From: Nonomuraea sp. SBT364
GTDB taxonomy: Bacteria > Actinomycetota > Actinomycetes > Streptosporangiales > Streptosporangiaceae
NCBI RefSeq assembly: GCF_001083785.1
Contig: NZ_LAVL01000059.1
Span: forward strand, 1-48,152
Direction of reading: 5' to 3'
Length of the DNA stretch: 48,152 bases
The notes beneath the pieces were generated by a model. The model was not told the origin of the DNA. It ran no database searches and worked only from the letters and a program-made list of their open reading frames with translations. Positions 16,170 to 24,776 of this stretch are shown piece by piece. The position numbers were made by a program, and so were the translations under genes. How positions within the stretch are numbered: position 1 is the stretch's first letter; each line of letters begins with the position of its first letter.

Positions 16170-16538
16170 GTGAGGGTCCATTTCTGGTTGGCGCCGGTGT
16201 GGCAGGTCCACAGGTGCACGGGGGTGCTGTCGGCCGGGTTCGCGCCGCTGACGTCCAGGCATTTGCCGGAGGCGGGGTTGACGACGGTACCGCCGGCTTG
16301 CGGGGACCACACCTGCGCGCCGGTTCCGTTGCACGTGTAGAGCTGGATCTTCGTACCGTCGGCGGTGGCAGCCCCTGCCACGTCCAGGCACTTGCCCAGC
16401 GCGCGCAGGGTGCTGCCGTCCCGGGTCCACATCTGCGCCGCGCTGCCGTTGCAGGTGTGCAGTTGCACCTGCGTACCGTCAGCGCTCGCGCCCCCGCGCA
16501 CGTCCAGGCACTTGCCCGCCAGCCCCACCACCGGGCCG
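16166..16538 (-). repeat. Ricin-B coding repeat, copy 1 (pairs with 18287-18659)
   Basis: These 373 bases match 18287-18659 with only two differences that I could find (C/T near 16219 and G/C near 16364). The repeat covers the stop codon and the whole lectin domain and ends sharply just before the divergent CBM-like part. Such identity between two neighbouring genes points to recent duplication or ongoing gene conversion. Confidence 0.85.
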
Positions 16539-18235
16539 GAGCCCGAGGATCTGGCAAAGGTGAAGTCGTCGACGTCGAACAACCCGGAGCCGGTCCCCGT
16601 GAAGGTCAGATGGACGTTGGCGGTACCGGCCGGAACGTTCGACAGGCTCGTCGAGACGTCCGCGAAGGTCGTCCAGCTTCCGGTGTTCGGCACCGCCACC
16701 GAGCCCAGGACCGGGCCGGTCGGTGATCCCGTACGGATCTGGATCGTGCCGCCCGGCCCGCCCGAGACCACGCGCGCCCGGAACGCGGTCGCGCCGTTCA
16801 GCGGGAGCCCGTTGTAGGCGGCCCAGTCACCCGGGTCGATGTGGCCGAGGGTCTGCCCGTTGTGCGCCCCTGCCTTGGTGAACGGCGCCACCCCGCTCTG
16901 CGCCGAGTACGACTCCGCCTGCACGGTGCCGGTGGTGGCCGACTCCTTGATCCTGATGTTGCGGAACGACACCTCGTCGCCGTCACCGTGGTTCTGGATG
17001 CCGATGTGCCCGGCCAGGCCGCGCGTCGGATCGGTGTTGGTGAAGTCGTTGATCTTCGTTCCGTTGAGGAAGACCTGGAGCCGTTCGCCCTCGACGAGGA
17101 GCTCGTAAGCGTTCCACTCCCCCGGCGGGTTCAGTGCCGCGTCCCTGGCGGCGGCGTCGGGCCCCTTGAAGCCGTAGACGGAGCCGGTGGTGCGGTCGGG
17201 AGTGTCGGTCGCGTCGATCTGGATCTCGTAGCCGTTGTTCACGGCCGACCAGGGGTCGCTCGATGGCGGGAAGCCGATGAAAACGCCGGAGTTGTCGTCG
17301 CCCGCCATCCGCCAGTCGAGCTTCAGCGAGTACGACGAGAACTGCTTCGCGCCGTACCAGAGCAGGCCGAGGCCGCCCGTCGAGGTCAGCGTGGCGTCGG
17401 CGTCGGCGAAGGAGCCCGGCCCGGCCTGCGACCAGCCGGAGGTGGAGCCGTTGTAGAGGGAGGTGTACCCGGACTCCGGCCGGCAGTCGGCCTTGGCACT
17501 GCCGGCCGCGTACCGGATGCCGCCGAGAAGGTGGCCGCGGAAGGCGGGGTCGGTGTAGGAGGCCGCGGTGTGCCCGCCGCCGGTGTAGAACGAGCGTCCG
17601 CCCTGGTAGGTCTTGCACCAGATGTGCGGATGGTCGGCTCCCATGCCGCCGCCCGTGTACGACGACTCGTCGAGGGTGGCGAGCACGCGCGCGGTGGATC
17701 GCGGGTTGGTGCGGTAGTTGTACCACTCGTCGGTGCGGGTCCAGGTCTGCGGCAGCGCGGCGGTGGCCGCGTGCCCCCGGTTCTCCACCTTGACGGCGGC
17801 CTGCTGGATGGCGGGGTGGGAGGCGAAGTAGGCGCCGACGAGCTCGCCGTAGAAGGGCCAGCCGTACTCGGTGTCGGCGGCGGCGTGCACCCCGGCGAAG
17901 CCGCCGCCCGCGCGGATGTAGCTCTCGAAGGCGCCCTGCTGGGTGTTGTCGAGCACGTCTCCGGTGGTGTTGAGGAAGACCACCGCCTCGTACCCGGCGA
18001 GGTTCGAGGCGGTGAAGGCCCCGGCGTCCTCGGTGGCGGTGACCGAGAAGCCGTTCGCCGCGCCCAGGTCGCGGATCGCCTGGACGCCCGCCGGGATGGC
18101 GTCGTGCCTGAAGCCCGCCGTCTTGGAGAACACGAGCACGTCGAAGGGGATGTCGGCGGCGGCTGCCGGGCTCACGGGAACGGAGCATCCGAGCACCACT
18201 GCGACGACGACGGCTGTGCGGAGAATTGTGGGCAT
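16166..18235 (-). CDS. Secreted ThuA / DUF1080 / CBM6-like / ricin-B protein
   Basis: 689 aa; ATG with AGGGAG six bases upstream. A signal peptide (residues 1-27, ending SPAAAA) is followed by a ThuA-like amidotransferase-fold domain (~30-245: VLVFSKTAGFRHDAI, GVHAAADTEYGW, WYNYRTNPR), a DUF1080/3-keto-disaccharide hydrolase-like jelly roll (~255-430: YTSLYNGSTSGWSQ, LKLDWRMAGDDNSGVFIGFP, GHIGIQNHGDGDEVSFRNI), a CBM6-like module (~435-560: VQAESYSAQSG, HIDPGDWAAYN) and a ricin-B lectin (~565-689) with three QxW-type repeats. ThuA/DUF1080 proteins are linked to 3-keto-sugar handling. It lies 51 bases downstream of the sugar dehydrogenase gene on the same strand, so oxidation followed by cleavage of a keto-sugar is plausible. 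Confidence 0.88.
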   Translation of the reverse strand: MPTILRTAVVVAVVLGCSVPVSPAAAADIPFDVLVFSKTAGFRHDAIPAGVQAIRDLGAANGFSVTATEDAGAFTASNLAGYEAVVFLNTTGDVLDNTQQGAFESYIRAGGGFAGVHAAADTEYGWPFYGELVGAYFASHPAIQQAAVKVENRGHAATAALPQTWTRTDEWYNYRTNPRSTARVLATLDESSYTGGGMGADHPHIWCKTYQGGRSFYTGGGHTAASYTDPAFRGHLLGGIRYAAGSAKADCRPESGYTSLYNGSTSGWSQAGPGSFADADATLTSTGGLGLLWYGAKQFSSYSLKLDWRMAGDDNSGVFIGFPPSSDPWSAVNNGYEIQIDATDTPDRTTGSVYGFKGPDAAARDAALNPPGEWNAYELLVEGERLQVFLNGTKINDFTNTDPTRGLAGHIGIQNHGDGDEVSFRNIRIKESATTGTVQAESYSAQSGVAPFTKAGAHNGQTLGHIDPGDWAAYNGLPLNGATAFRARVVSGGPGGTIQIRTGSPTGPVLGSVAVPNTGSWTTFADVSTSLSNVPAGTANVHLTFTGTGSGLFDVDDFTFARSSGSGPVVGLAGKCLDVRGGASADGTQVQLHTCNGSAAQMWTRDGSTLRALGKCLDVAGAATADGTKIQLYTCNGTGAQVWSPQAGGTVVNPASGKCLDVSGANPADSTPVHLWTCHTGANQKWTLT

Positions 18236-18255
18236 GTCACGCTCCCTGGGGGGAG

Positions 18256-18278
18256 CGGGGACGCCGGACGCGTCCCCG
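18256..18278 (-). terminator. Hairpin between the sugar dehydrogenase and ThuA genes
   Basis: Arms CGGGGACG and CGTCCCCG form an 8-bp stem with a 7-base loop in the 51-base gap; a second stem, CGCTCCC/GGGAGCG (18240-18257), overlaps the ThuA gene's ribosome site. They could limit read-through or hide the ribosome site. Confidence 0.4.
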
Positions 18279-18286
18279 CCGGGTCG

Positions 18287-18659
18287 CTAGGTGAGGGTCC
18301 ATTTCTGGTTGGCGCCGGTGTGGCAGGTCCACAGGTGTACGGGGGTGCTGTCGGCCGGGTTCGCGCCGCTGACGTCCAGGCATTTGCCGGAGGCGGGGTT
18401 GACGACGGTACCGCCGGCTTGCGGGGACCACACCTGCGCGCCGGTTCCGTTGCACGTGTAGAGCTGGATCTTCGTACCGTCGGCGCTGGCAGCCCCTGCC
18501 ACGTCCAGGCACTTGCCCAGCGCGCGCAGGGTGCTGCCGTCCCGGGTCCACATCTGCGCCGCGCTGCCGTTGCAGGTGTGCAGTTGCACCTGCGTACCGT
18601 CAGCGCTCGCGCCCCCGCGCACGTCCAGGCACTTGCCCGCCAGCCCCACCACCGGGCCG
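18287..18659 (-). repeat. Ricin-B coding repeat, copy 2 (pairs with 16166-16538)
   Basis: Second copy of the 373-base lectin-coding block, in the same orientation and 2121 bases from copy 1. Direct repeats of this size and identity could recombine, deleting the ThuA gene or swapping 3' ends. Confidence 0.85.
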
Positions 18660-21094
18660 CCCGTGGTGAGGGTGAAGGCGTCCACGTCGAACAGCGCTCC
18701 GCCGGAGCCGCCGGCGAAGGTGAGGTAGAGGGAGGTGGTCCCCGCAGGAGGGCTGGAGATCGCGCCGGTCACCTGGACGAAGTTCGCCCAGCCGCCGGTC
18801 ACCGGCACCGTGGCCGAGCCGAGCACCGAGCCGGTCGCGGAACCCGCCCGGATCTGCAGCGTGCCGCCCAGACCGCCAGAGGAGACGCGGGCGGAGAACG
18901 TCTTCACATCGTTGATCTTGTAAGGGTCGAAGGAGATCCAGTCGCCGTTGTGGACATCGCCGACGGTCGCGCCACCCTCCGCGCCGGACTTGGTGATCAC
19001 CGAGACGCCGGAGGACGATTTGTAGTGCTCGGCCTGCCGGTGCTTGGGCTGGAGGATGACCTGCTTGTGGGTCGTGAGGCCGGCGCTGTCGGCGTACTGG
19101 GCGTCGAAGACCGCGAAGATGTTGGCGGCCTCGTCGTGCTCGCCGTCCTCGGGGACGAGGATCGCCCCCGAGCAGCCGGTCTGCGAGGTGATCTGGTGGC
19201 CGTGGCTGTCGTGCCCGAGCACGTACGTCATTTTCGCGCGGGCGCAGTCGATCGCGCCGTCCTCGGGGTCGGAGGCCGAGATCTGGAACGGGACCACGTC
19301 GCCGAAGGCGAACAGCTGCCCGTTCGCGGGTTTGGCCACGGTGACCGACGGGGCGGTGTTGCCCACGCCCACCATCGCGTTCGCGCTGCCTGTGGCCCCC
19401 TCGGAGTCGCGTACCGTCAGGGTTGCCGTGTAGGTGCCGTTCGCGGTGTAGGTGTGCGTCGGGTTGGCCGCCGTCGAGGTTCCGCCGTCGCCGAACGTCC
19501 ACGCGTACGTGATCGCGTCGCCGTCGGGATCGCTCGTGCCCGCCGAGGAGAACGCCACGGTCAGAGGCACCTGACCGGAGGTCGGCGTGGCGCTCGCGAC
19601 CGCGACGGGAGCGCGGTTGCCGCCCGCGATGTAGTCGAATCTGTAGAGGGCCGAGTTGACGTCGCCGTGGAAGTAGCCGGTGCCGTAGTCGAGGACGTAC
19701 AGGGAGCCGTCCGGACCGAAGGCCTGGTCCATGACCTGTTTGCCGACCCAGGGGAAGGTGTTGATCTCGCCGGGCGAGCCGTCGGAGGCGACGTGGATCG
19801 GCTTGATCCAGCCGCGGCCGAACTCGCCGGCGAAGAAGTGTCCTTCGAAGCTCTGCGGGAACTTGGTGGCCGACGGGTTCGCGGCGTTGTAGCGGTAGAC
19901 CGGGCCGGCCATCGGCGACTCCGAGCCGCTGCCGAACTCCGGCGGGCTGCCCGCGTCCCCCGCGTACCGGATCCAGGCGGGCTTGGCCGCCGGAAGGGTC
20001 GTCAGGCCGGTGTTGCGGAAGGAGTTGTTCGTCGGCCCGCCCGCGCAGTTGTACTTGGCCCCTCCGGTGTTCGTCGCGAAGTTCCACTCGTTGTAGGTTT
20101 CCGCCGAGGTGTTGGTCCCCGTGCAGTACGGCCAGCCGTAGTTGCCCGGCGCGGTGATCCGGTCGAACTCCACCTGACCGCTCGGGCCCCGGGTGGCGCT
20201 GGACGAGCCGGCGTCCGGACCGTAGTCGCCGACGTAAACGGTGCCCGTGGCCTTGTCCACGCTCATGCGGAACGGGTTGCGGAAGCCCATCGCGTAGATC
20301 TCCGGGCGGGTTCCCACGGTCCCCGGCGCGAAGAGGTTGCCCGAGGGGATCGTGTACGTTCCGTTCGCGTTCACCTTGATCCTGAGGATCTTGCCCCGCA
20401 GGTCGTTGGTGTTGGCCGAGCTGCGCTGCGCGTCGTAGGCCGGATTCTGATTCGTACGCTCGTCGAGCGGCGAGTACCCGGCGGAGGCGAACGGGTTGGT
20501 GTCGTCCCCGGTGGACAGGTAGAGGGTGCCCGCCGCGTCGAAGTCGATGTCGCCGCCGACGTGGCAGCAGGTGCCCCGGTCGGCGGGCACGTCCAGCACG
20601 GTGACCTGGCTGGCCATGTTCACGGTGTGATCGGCGTTGAGGGTGAACCTGGCCAGCCGGTTGACACCCTTCCACGCGGTCCAGTCCGTGCCCGTGGCGG
20701 GGGCGTCGCCCGCCGGCGTGGACAGCGGTGGTGCGTAATAGAGGTAGATGTGGCGGTTCGAGGCGAACCCGGGGTCGACGCCGACGCCCTGCAGACCCTC
20801 CTCGTCGTGCGTGTACACGGGGATGGTGGCGATGACGGCGGTGTTGCCGGCGGCGTCGGTGCGTCGCAGCGTGCCGTCGCGGGCGGTGTGCAGCACCGAT
20901 CGGTCGGGGAGCACCGCGAGCGACATCGGCTCGCCCATCTCGGCGACGCCCTTGGCGAGGGTCACCTGCTGGAAGTCGGCCGCGTTGATGGGGTGCGCCC
21001 GGGCGGGGCCCGCGATCACGGAGAGCGAGGCGGCCACCAGTGTGAGCGCGGCGGCGACTCGCAGACGTAAGCCTGAGGGCTTCGAGGCTGGCAT
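18287..21094 (-). CDS. Secreted PQQ-type sugar dehydrogenase with PKD, CBM6-like and ricin-B domains
   Basis: 935 aa from the ATG at 21094, preceded by GGAAGGGG; a GTG 63 codons upstream is open but would displace the signal peptide. The signal peptide (1-33) ends in ARA-H. Residues ~40-470 form a glucose/sorbosone dehydrogenase-type beta-propeller: HDEEGLQGVGVDP, HVGGDIDFDAAGTLYLSTGDD, LRGKILRI, EIYAMGFRNPFRM and NYGWPYC. A PKD domain follows (~485-570: SDPDGDAITYAWTFGDGG), then a linker region, a CBM6-like module (~680-800) and a ricin-B lectin (~805-935). The family oxidises sugars using PQQ; electron acceptor and substrate are unknown. The ThuA/DUF1080 gene follows, suggesting a two-gene unit. 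Confidence 0.87.
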   Translation of the reverse strand: MPASKPSGLRLRVAAALTLVAASLSVIAGPARAHPINAADFQQVTLAKGVAEMGEPMSLAVLPDRSVLHTARDGTLRRTDAAGNTAVIATIPVYTHDEEGLQGVGVDPGFASNRHIYLYYAPPLSTPAGDAPATGTDWTAWKGVNRLARFTLNADHTVNMASQVTVLDVPADRGTCCHVGGDIDFDAAGTLYLSTGDDTNPFASAGYSPLDERTNQNPAYDAQRSSANTNDLRGKILRIKVNANGTYTIPSGNLFAPGTVGTRPEIYAMGFRNPFRMSVDKATGTVYVGDYGPDAGSSSATRGPSGQVEFDRITAPGNYGWPYCTGTNTSAETYNEWNFATNTGGAKYNCAGGPTNNSFRNTGLTTLPAAKPAWIRYAGDAGSPPEFGSGSESPMAGPVYRYNAANPSATKFPQSFEGHFFAGEFGRGWIKPIHVASDGSPGEINTFPWVGKQVMDQAFGPDGSLYVLDYGTGYFHGDVNSALYRFDYIAGGNRAPVAVASATPTSGQVPLTVAFSSAGTSDPDGDAITYAWTFGDGGTSTAANPTHTYTANGTYTATLTVRDSEGATGSANAMVGVGNTAPSVTVAKPANGQLFAFGDVVPFQISASDPEDGAIDCARAKMTYVLGHDSHGHQITSQTGCSGAILVPEDGEHDEAANIFAVFDAQYADSAGLTTHKQVILQPKHRQAEHYKSSSGVSVITKSGAEGGATVGDVHNGDWISFDPYKINDVKTFSARVSSGGLGGTLQIRAGSATGSVLGSATVPVTGGWANFVQVTGAISSPPAGTTSLYLTFAGGSGGALFDVDAFTLTTGGPVVGLAGKCLDVRGGASADGTQVQLHTCNGSAAQMWTRDGSTLRALGKCLDVAGAASADGTKIQLYTCNGTGAQVWSPQAGGTVVNPASGKCLDVSGANPADSTPVHLWTCHTGANQKWTLT

Positions 21095-21353
21095 GGAGAA
21101 GATGCCCCTTCCTGACAGTGCGGCGCCAGGCGGAAGCGCGTGCGGGCGCAAAACGCTCGGGCCGATGGGATGGGTCAGGGAGACGCGTGCGCCGATCGCG
21201 TCGATGGATGTGCCGTGTCCCCGGCGTGCCACCGCCGTCAGCTGAGACGACGTCAACGTGTCACGCGGACCGAAGGCCGTCAAGACGCGCGACCGCCCCG
21301 ATTTTCATGATCATAGGAAGTTGAGATACGACGGGACGCATAGAGGCTTTTGC

Positions 21354-21383
21354 TTGACGGTCGAAATAACTTCGTTCTATCAT
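21354..21383 (+). promoter_or_regulatory. Orphan sigma-70-like promoter
   Basis: TTGACG, an 18-base spacer, then TATCAT. It points toward GH92 but lies ~675 bases before that start, so it would drive a long leader, a small RNA or an unseen small gene. Confidence 0.4.
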
Positions 21384-21792
21384 GCCGAAATATCAGCCTG
21401 TTAAGTCGAAATTCGTCCTAAATGCTGATTTATGGTCGGGTGGTAAACCTGCAGCGGTCAGGTCCTTCACCGACCGGCGGAAAGGATCGCGCCAGCTTTC
21501 GGGGCGCCCGGCGTTATTCCGCCGCCCGGTTCACTTCGGTCCGGTCGCCGGATCGCCCCGCCGCGCCGAGGCGGGTCGTGCTCGCGAGTGCCACCCGGGC
21601 AGCATGTCCGGGCGGCGGAGCACCTCCGCGAATCTCGCCATGATCCCGCCTCTTCCGCACCTGCCGCCTTTGTGGCAGCCCGCAATGCGAATGGGGTGAC
21701 CTCACCGGCATTGTGCAGATTGCGCGCATTGGTCGGCGAGCCGTTTGCCAGGCAATAGGTCAATATCTTATGGACATTCCGGCGACCGTTCA

Positions 21793-21808
21793 GAGAGAGC
21801 GCTCTCTC
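21793..21808. promoter_or_regulatory. 16-base perfect palindrome, LacI-type operator candidate
   Basis: GAGAGAGC followed by GCTCTCTC, with the central GAGCGCTC resembling operators of actinomycete LacI-family sugar repressors (the CebR box has GGGAGCGCTCCC). It lies ~145 bases upstream of the GH92 promoter. Confidence 0.5.
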
Positions 21809-21951
21809 ACCGTAAGCCCTTACCCCACCGCCGTCAACAGGTCCGCGGCCATGCTCGGCAGGCCCTCTCTCCCGCACCGTGCTCCACCAGCCAATCCTCG
21901 ACCCCCAAGTGACACTGCCGACTACTCGGACGCATATCTTCACATTTCCTG

Positions 21952-21980
21952 TTGACAAGCAACGGCGCTCGTCCGACTAT
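21952..21980 (+). promoter_or_regulatory. Promoter of the GH92 gene
   Basis: TTGACA (21952-21957), a 17-base spacer, then GACTAT (21975-21980). Transcription would start near 21987, just before the palindrome at 21995. Confidence 0.6.
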
Positions 21981-21994
21981 CCGAGCAACCCCCC

Positions 21995-22012
21995 GTAGAC
22001 AACGTTGTCTAC
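21995..22012. promoter_or_regulatory. 18-base perfect palindrome, operator of the GH92 gene
   Basis: GTAGACAAC followed by GTTGTCTAC, centred ~16 bases after the predicted transcription start. This is the classic place for a repressor site and fits a LacI- or GntR-type dimer. The regulator is not identifiable here; the hybrid regulator at 31723 has different flanking motifs. Confidence 0.7.
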
Positions 22013-22058
22013 AGTTCGGCGCACAATGGTCGCGCCTGAAGAACGTAGGAGGCACATT

Positions 22059-24776
22059 GTGCGTGCCCTTATTTCGTTCGCCATCCCCCTCGCCTTCTTC
22101 GGGGTGGCGGCTCCCGCTCATACCGCCGTCCCGGCATCGAGCGCCGTCGATGATCCAGCCCAGTACGTCAACGCCTTCGTCGGCACCGAACCGGGCGGTC
22201 CCGACTTCGGTCACGGTGGCGGCGGGGGCAACACCTTCCCCGGCGCCGACGCCCCGTTCGGCATGCTGCAGTGGAGCCCGGACACGGTGACCCACCAGCA
22301 CGGCGGATATCACTACGACGACAACCGGATCAGGGGATTCAGCTTGACCCACCTGTCCGGCCCAGGGTGCAGCGACTTCGGCAACATCCCCTTCATGCCT
22401 GTCGCGGGGGCGTCTCCGGTCGCCTACTCGACCTTCACGCACGCCAACGAGTCCGCCTCTCCCGGGTACTACTCGGTCAGCTTCGACAACGGCCTTCGGA
22501 CCGAACTGACCGCGACCGCCCGGTCAGGGATGGGCCGGTTCACCTATCCGGCGGGCCGGCGGGCCTCGCTCTCGGTGGACGTCGCGAAGGCGTTCAACGC
22601 GGCCAGCGGCTCGCTGACGATCGGCACCGACACGCTGTCGGGATATAGCGACGGCGGCGGCTTCTGCGGTACCGGCAACCGGTATCGGCTCTACTTCCAC
22701 GCCTCCTTCGACCGCCCCTTCAGCTCCGCGGGCGTGGCAGGGGTGGACGGCAAGGTCGACTCGGGCCGGCGGACGATCGAGGGCAGCAGCCCCGGCTCGG
22801 CCCCGCCGGCGGCGAAGACCGCCAGGCAGCGGAGCACACCGCGGCCGGCCGCCACCGTGGAGGACGTCCGGCCGCTCGCCGCGGCGGCGTTCGTCTCCTT
22901 CGACACCAGCACTCAGCGATCAGTCACGGTCCGGGTGGGCATCTCGTTCGTCAGCCTCGACGGCGCCAAGGCGAACCTCGCCGCCGAGCAGGGCTCGCGC
23001 TCATTCGACGAGGTCGAGGGCGAGACCAGGAAGGCCTGGAACGGGCTGCTCGGGCGTATCTCGGTGACCGGCGGGACCGACCCGCAACGGCGCACCCTGT
23101 ACACCTCGCTCTACCATTCACTGTTGCACCCCAACGTGTTCAGCGACGTGGACGGCCGCTACATCGGCTTCGACCGGCAGATCCGCACCGTTCCCTCCGG
23201 CCGCGCGCAGTACGCCAACTTCTCCGGCTGGGACATCTACCGGTCCCAGGCGGCTCTGATCGCGTTGATCGCGCCGAAGGAGGCTGCCGACATCGCGCAG
23301 TCCGCGATCAACCAGGCGGCGCACGGCGGCTACTTCGATCGATGGACCGTCGCCAACGGCGGGACCGGGGTGATGAACGGCGACCCGCTCCCGATCATCG
23401 TCTCGACCATGCACGCCTTCGGGGCAACGGGGTTCGACGCGGCCGATGGCCTGCGCAGGATGGTCGCCGGCGCCAAGGACGTGCGCGAGCGTCCGGGCTG
23501 GCTGCAGTACGACAGCTACGGGTACGTGCCGACCGGGCTCGGCGACGTCTGGGGGTCGGCGGCGACCACCCTTGAGTACTCCAGCGCCGATTTCGCCATC
23601 TCACAACTGGCCGCCAGGCTCGGAGACACGACGACCGCTGAGACGTTCCTGCGGCGGGCACAGAACTGGCGCAACTTGTTCAACTCCGGCAGCAAGTACC
23701 TCCAGCCACGCAACAGCGACGTCTCGTTCCCCGCGTTCGACCCCGTGCAGCACAACGAGTACGTCGAGGGCAACGCCGCCCAGTACACCTGGATGGTGCC
23801 CTACAACCATCGCGGCCTGTTCGACGCGATGGGCGGCAACGCCGCCGTCCTGTCGCGGCTGGACGACTTCTTCACCGAGCTGAATGCCGGGCCGAACAAG
23901 GCGAAGGCCTATCTCGGCAACGAACCGACCCTGAGCACGCCGTGGGCGTACGCCTACGCCGGAGCCCCGTACAAGACCCAGGATGTCGTGCGTCGCGCGC
24001 TGACGACGATCTTCAAACCGACGCCGGACGGTCTGGTCGGCAACGACGACCTCGGGCAGATGTCGTCGTGGGCGGTCTGGGCCGCGCTCGGCATGTACCC
24101 GCAGGCGCCGGGAAGGGCCGATCTGGTGCTGGCCAGCCCGCAGTTCCCGGCGACCACCATCAGCAGGGGCAACGGCACGACGATCACGATCACCGCGGCG
24201 AACGCCTCCGACAGCGCCAGATACGTCCGGAGTCTCCGGGTCGATGGGCAGATCTCGACCCGGGCATGGCTGCCGGAGTCGTTCGCGGTCAATGGCGGAA
24301 CGCTCGACTTCACCCTGGGCACGGCAGCGAACCCGGAATGGGGCAGCTCGGCGGCCGACGCGCCGCCGTCCTACGATGTCGGCCCTCAGCCGTCGCGGTC
24401 CGGCGCGATCAGGGGGCTGGCCGACAGGTGCGTCGACGGCGATCCGAGCACCGGCGCGAACGGCGCTCCCGTCCGGCTCTGGGACTGCAACGGCTCGCCC
24501 GCGCAGCAGTGGACGTTCGCATCGGACGGGACGATCCGCGCCCTGGGCCGCTGCCTGGATGTCAACCAGAGCGCGCGGACGAACGGCACGAAGGTGCAGT
24601 TGTGGGATTGCAACGGTACGGGCGCACAGCAGTGGTGGCCGAGACCCGGCGGCGTCCTGGTGAACCCGCCCTCAGGTCGCTGCCTCGATGTGCCGGGCGC
24701 CGATCCCGCGCTCGGCATCCGGTTGCAGATCTACGACTGCAACGGCACGGCCGCCCAGGCGTGGCGCGTGCCGTGA
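22059..24776 (+). CDS. GH92 alpha-mannosidase-type enzyme with ricin-B lectin, secreted
   Basis: 905 aa from the GTG at 22059: TAGGAGG lies six bases before it, and earlier in-frame starts run into the operator. A signal peptide covers residues 1-~30. The GH92 signature opens the mature protein (GGGNTFPGADAPFGMLQWSP). The acid is Glu570 in YVEGNAAQYTW; the general-base Asp pair is Asp663/Asp664 in GNDDLGQMSSWAVWAALG; NEPTLSTPWAY is also typical. GH92 enzymes are calcium-dependent exo-alpha-mannosidases acting on N-glycan or yeast-mannan linkages. Residues ~783-905 are a ricin-B lectin (DRCVDGDP, WDCNGSPAQQW, WDCNGTGAQQW). The promoter and operator upstream suggest induction by a sugar. Confidence 0.92.
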   Translation: MRALISFAIPLAFFGVAAPAHTAVPASSAVDDPAQYVNAFVGTEPGGPDFGHGGGGGNTFPGADAPFGMLQWSPDTVTHQHGGYHYDDNRIRGFSLTHLSGPGCSDFGNIPFMPVAGASPVAYSTFTHANESASPGYYSVSFDNGLRTELTATARSGMGRFTYPAGRRASLSVDVAKAFNAASGSLTIGTDTLSGYSDGGGFCGTGNRYRLYFHASFDRPFSSAGVAGVDGKVDSGRRTIEGSSPGSAPPAAKTARQRSTPRPAATVEDVRPLAAAAFVSFDTSTQRSVTVRVGISFVSLDGAKANLAAEQGSRSFDEVEGETRKAWNGLLGRISVTGGTDPQRRTLYTSLYHSLLHPNVFSDVDGRYIGFDRQIRTVPSGRAQYANFSGWDIYRSQAALIALIAPKEAADIAQSAINQAAHGGYFDRWTVANGGTGVMNGDPLPIIVSTMHAFGATGFDAADGLRRMVAGAKDVRERPGWLQYDSYGYVPTGLGDVWGSAATTLEYSSADFAISQLAARLGDTTTAETFLRRAQNWRNLFNSGSKYLQPRNSDVSFPAFDPVQHNEYVEGNAAQYTWMVPYNHRGLFDAMGGNAAVLSRLDDFFTELNAGPNKAKAYLGNEPTLSTPWAYAYAGAPYKTQDVVRRALTTIFKPTPDGLVGNDDLGQMSSWAVWAALGMYPQAPGRADLVLASPQFPATTISRGNGTTITITAANASDSARYVRSLRVDGQISTRAWLPESFAVNGGTLDFTLGTAANPEWGSSAADAPPSYDVGPQPSRSGAIRGLADRCVDGDPSTGANGAPVRLWDCNGSPAQQWTFASDGTIRALGRCLDVNQSARTNGTKVQLWDCNGTGAQQWWPRPGGVLVNPPSGRCLDVPGADPALGIRLQIYDCNGTAAQAWRVP

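Larger units (their letters stand above)
21095..22058. other. Long regulatory stretch between divergent secreted-enzyme genes
   Basis: About 960 bases with no convincing gene separate the sugar dehydrogenase start from the GH92 start. The region 21300-21440 is clearly richer in A/T than the surroundings and holds a promoter-like pair (21354-21383) plus three CGAAAT words at 21362, 21386 and 21407. Two perfect palindromes (21793-21808, 21995-22012) and a good promoter (21952-21980) lie nearer GH92. A 105-codon frame from 21382 overlaps the candidate -10 and resembles nothing. Confidence 0.6.

Noticed and set aside
16166..18659. Direct repeats as ends of a mobile element
   Set aside because: The repeats encode a complete lectin domain in frame at the 3' ends of two genes, and no transposase or terminal inverted repeat lies between them.
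16841..21070. A 1409-codon plus-strand open frame antisense to the two secreted ricin-B proteins
   Set aside because: The minus strand carries signal peptides and clear domain motifs in both genes; the long antisense frame is low-complexity Val/Gly/Arg sequence typical of GC-rich shadow frames.
21382..21699. A 105-codon plus-strand frame in the long intergenic region
   Set aside because: Its ATG overlaps the -10 of the nearest promoter, it lacks a ribosome site and its sequence matches no family.
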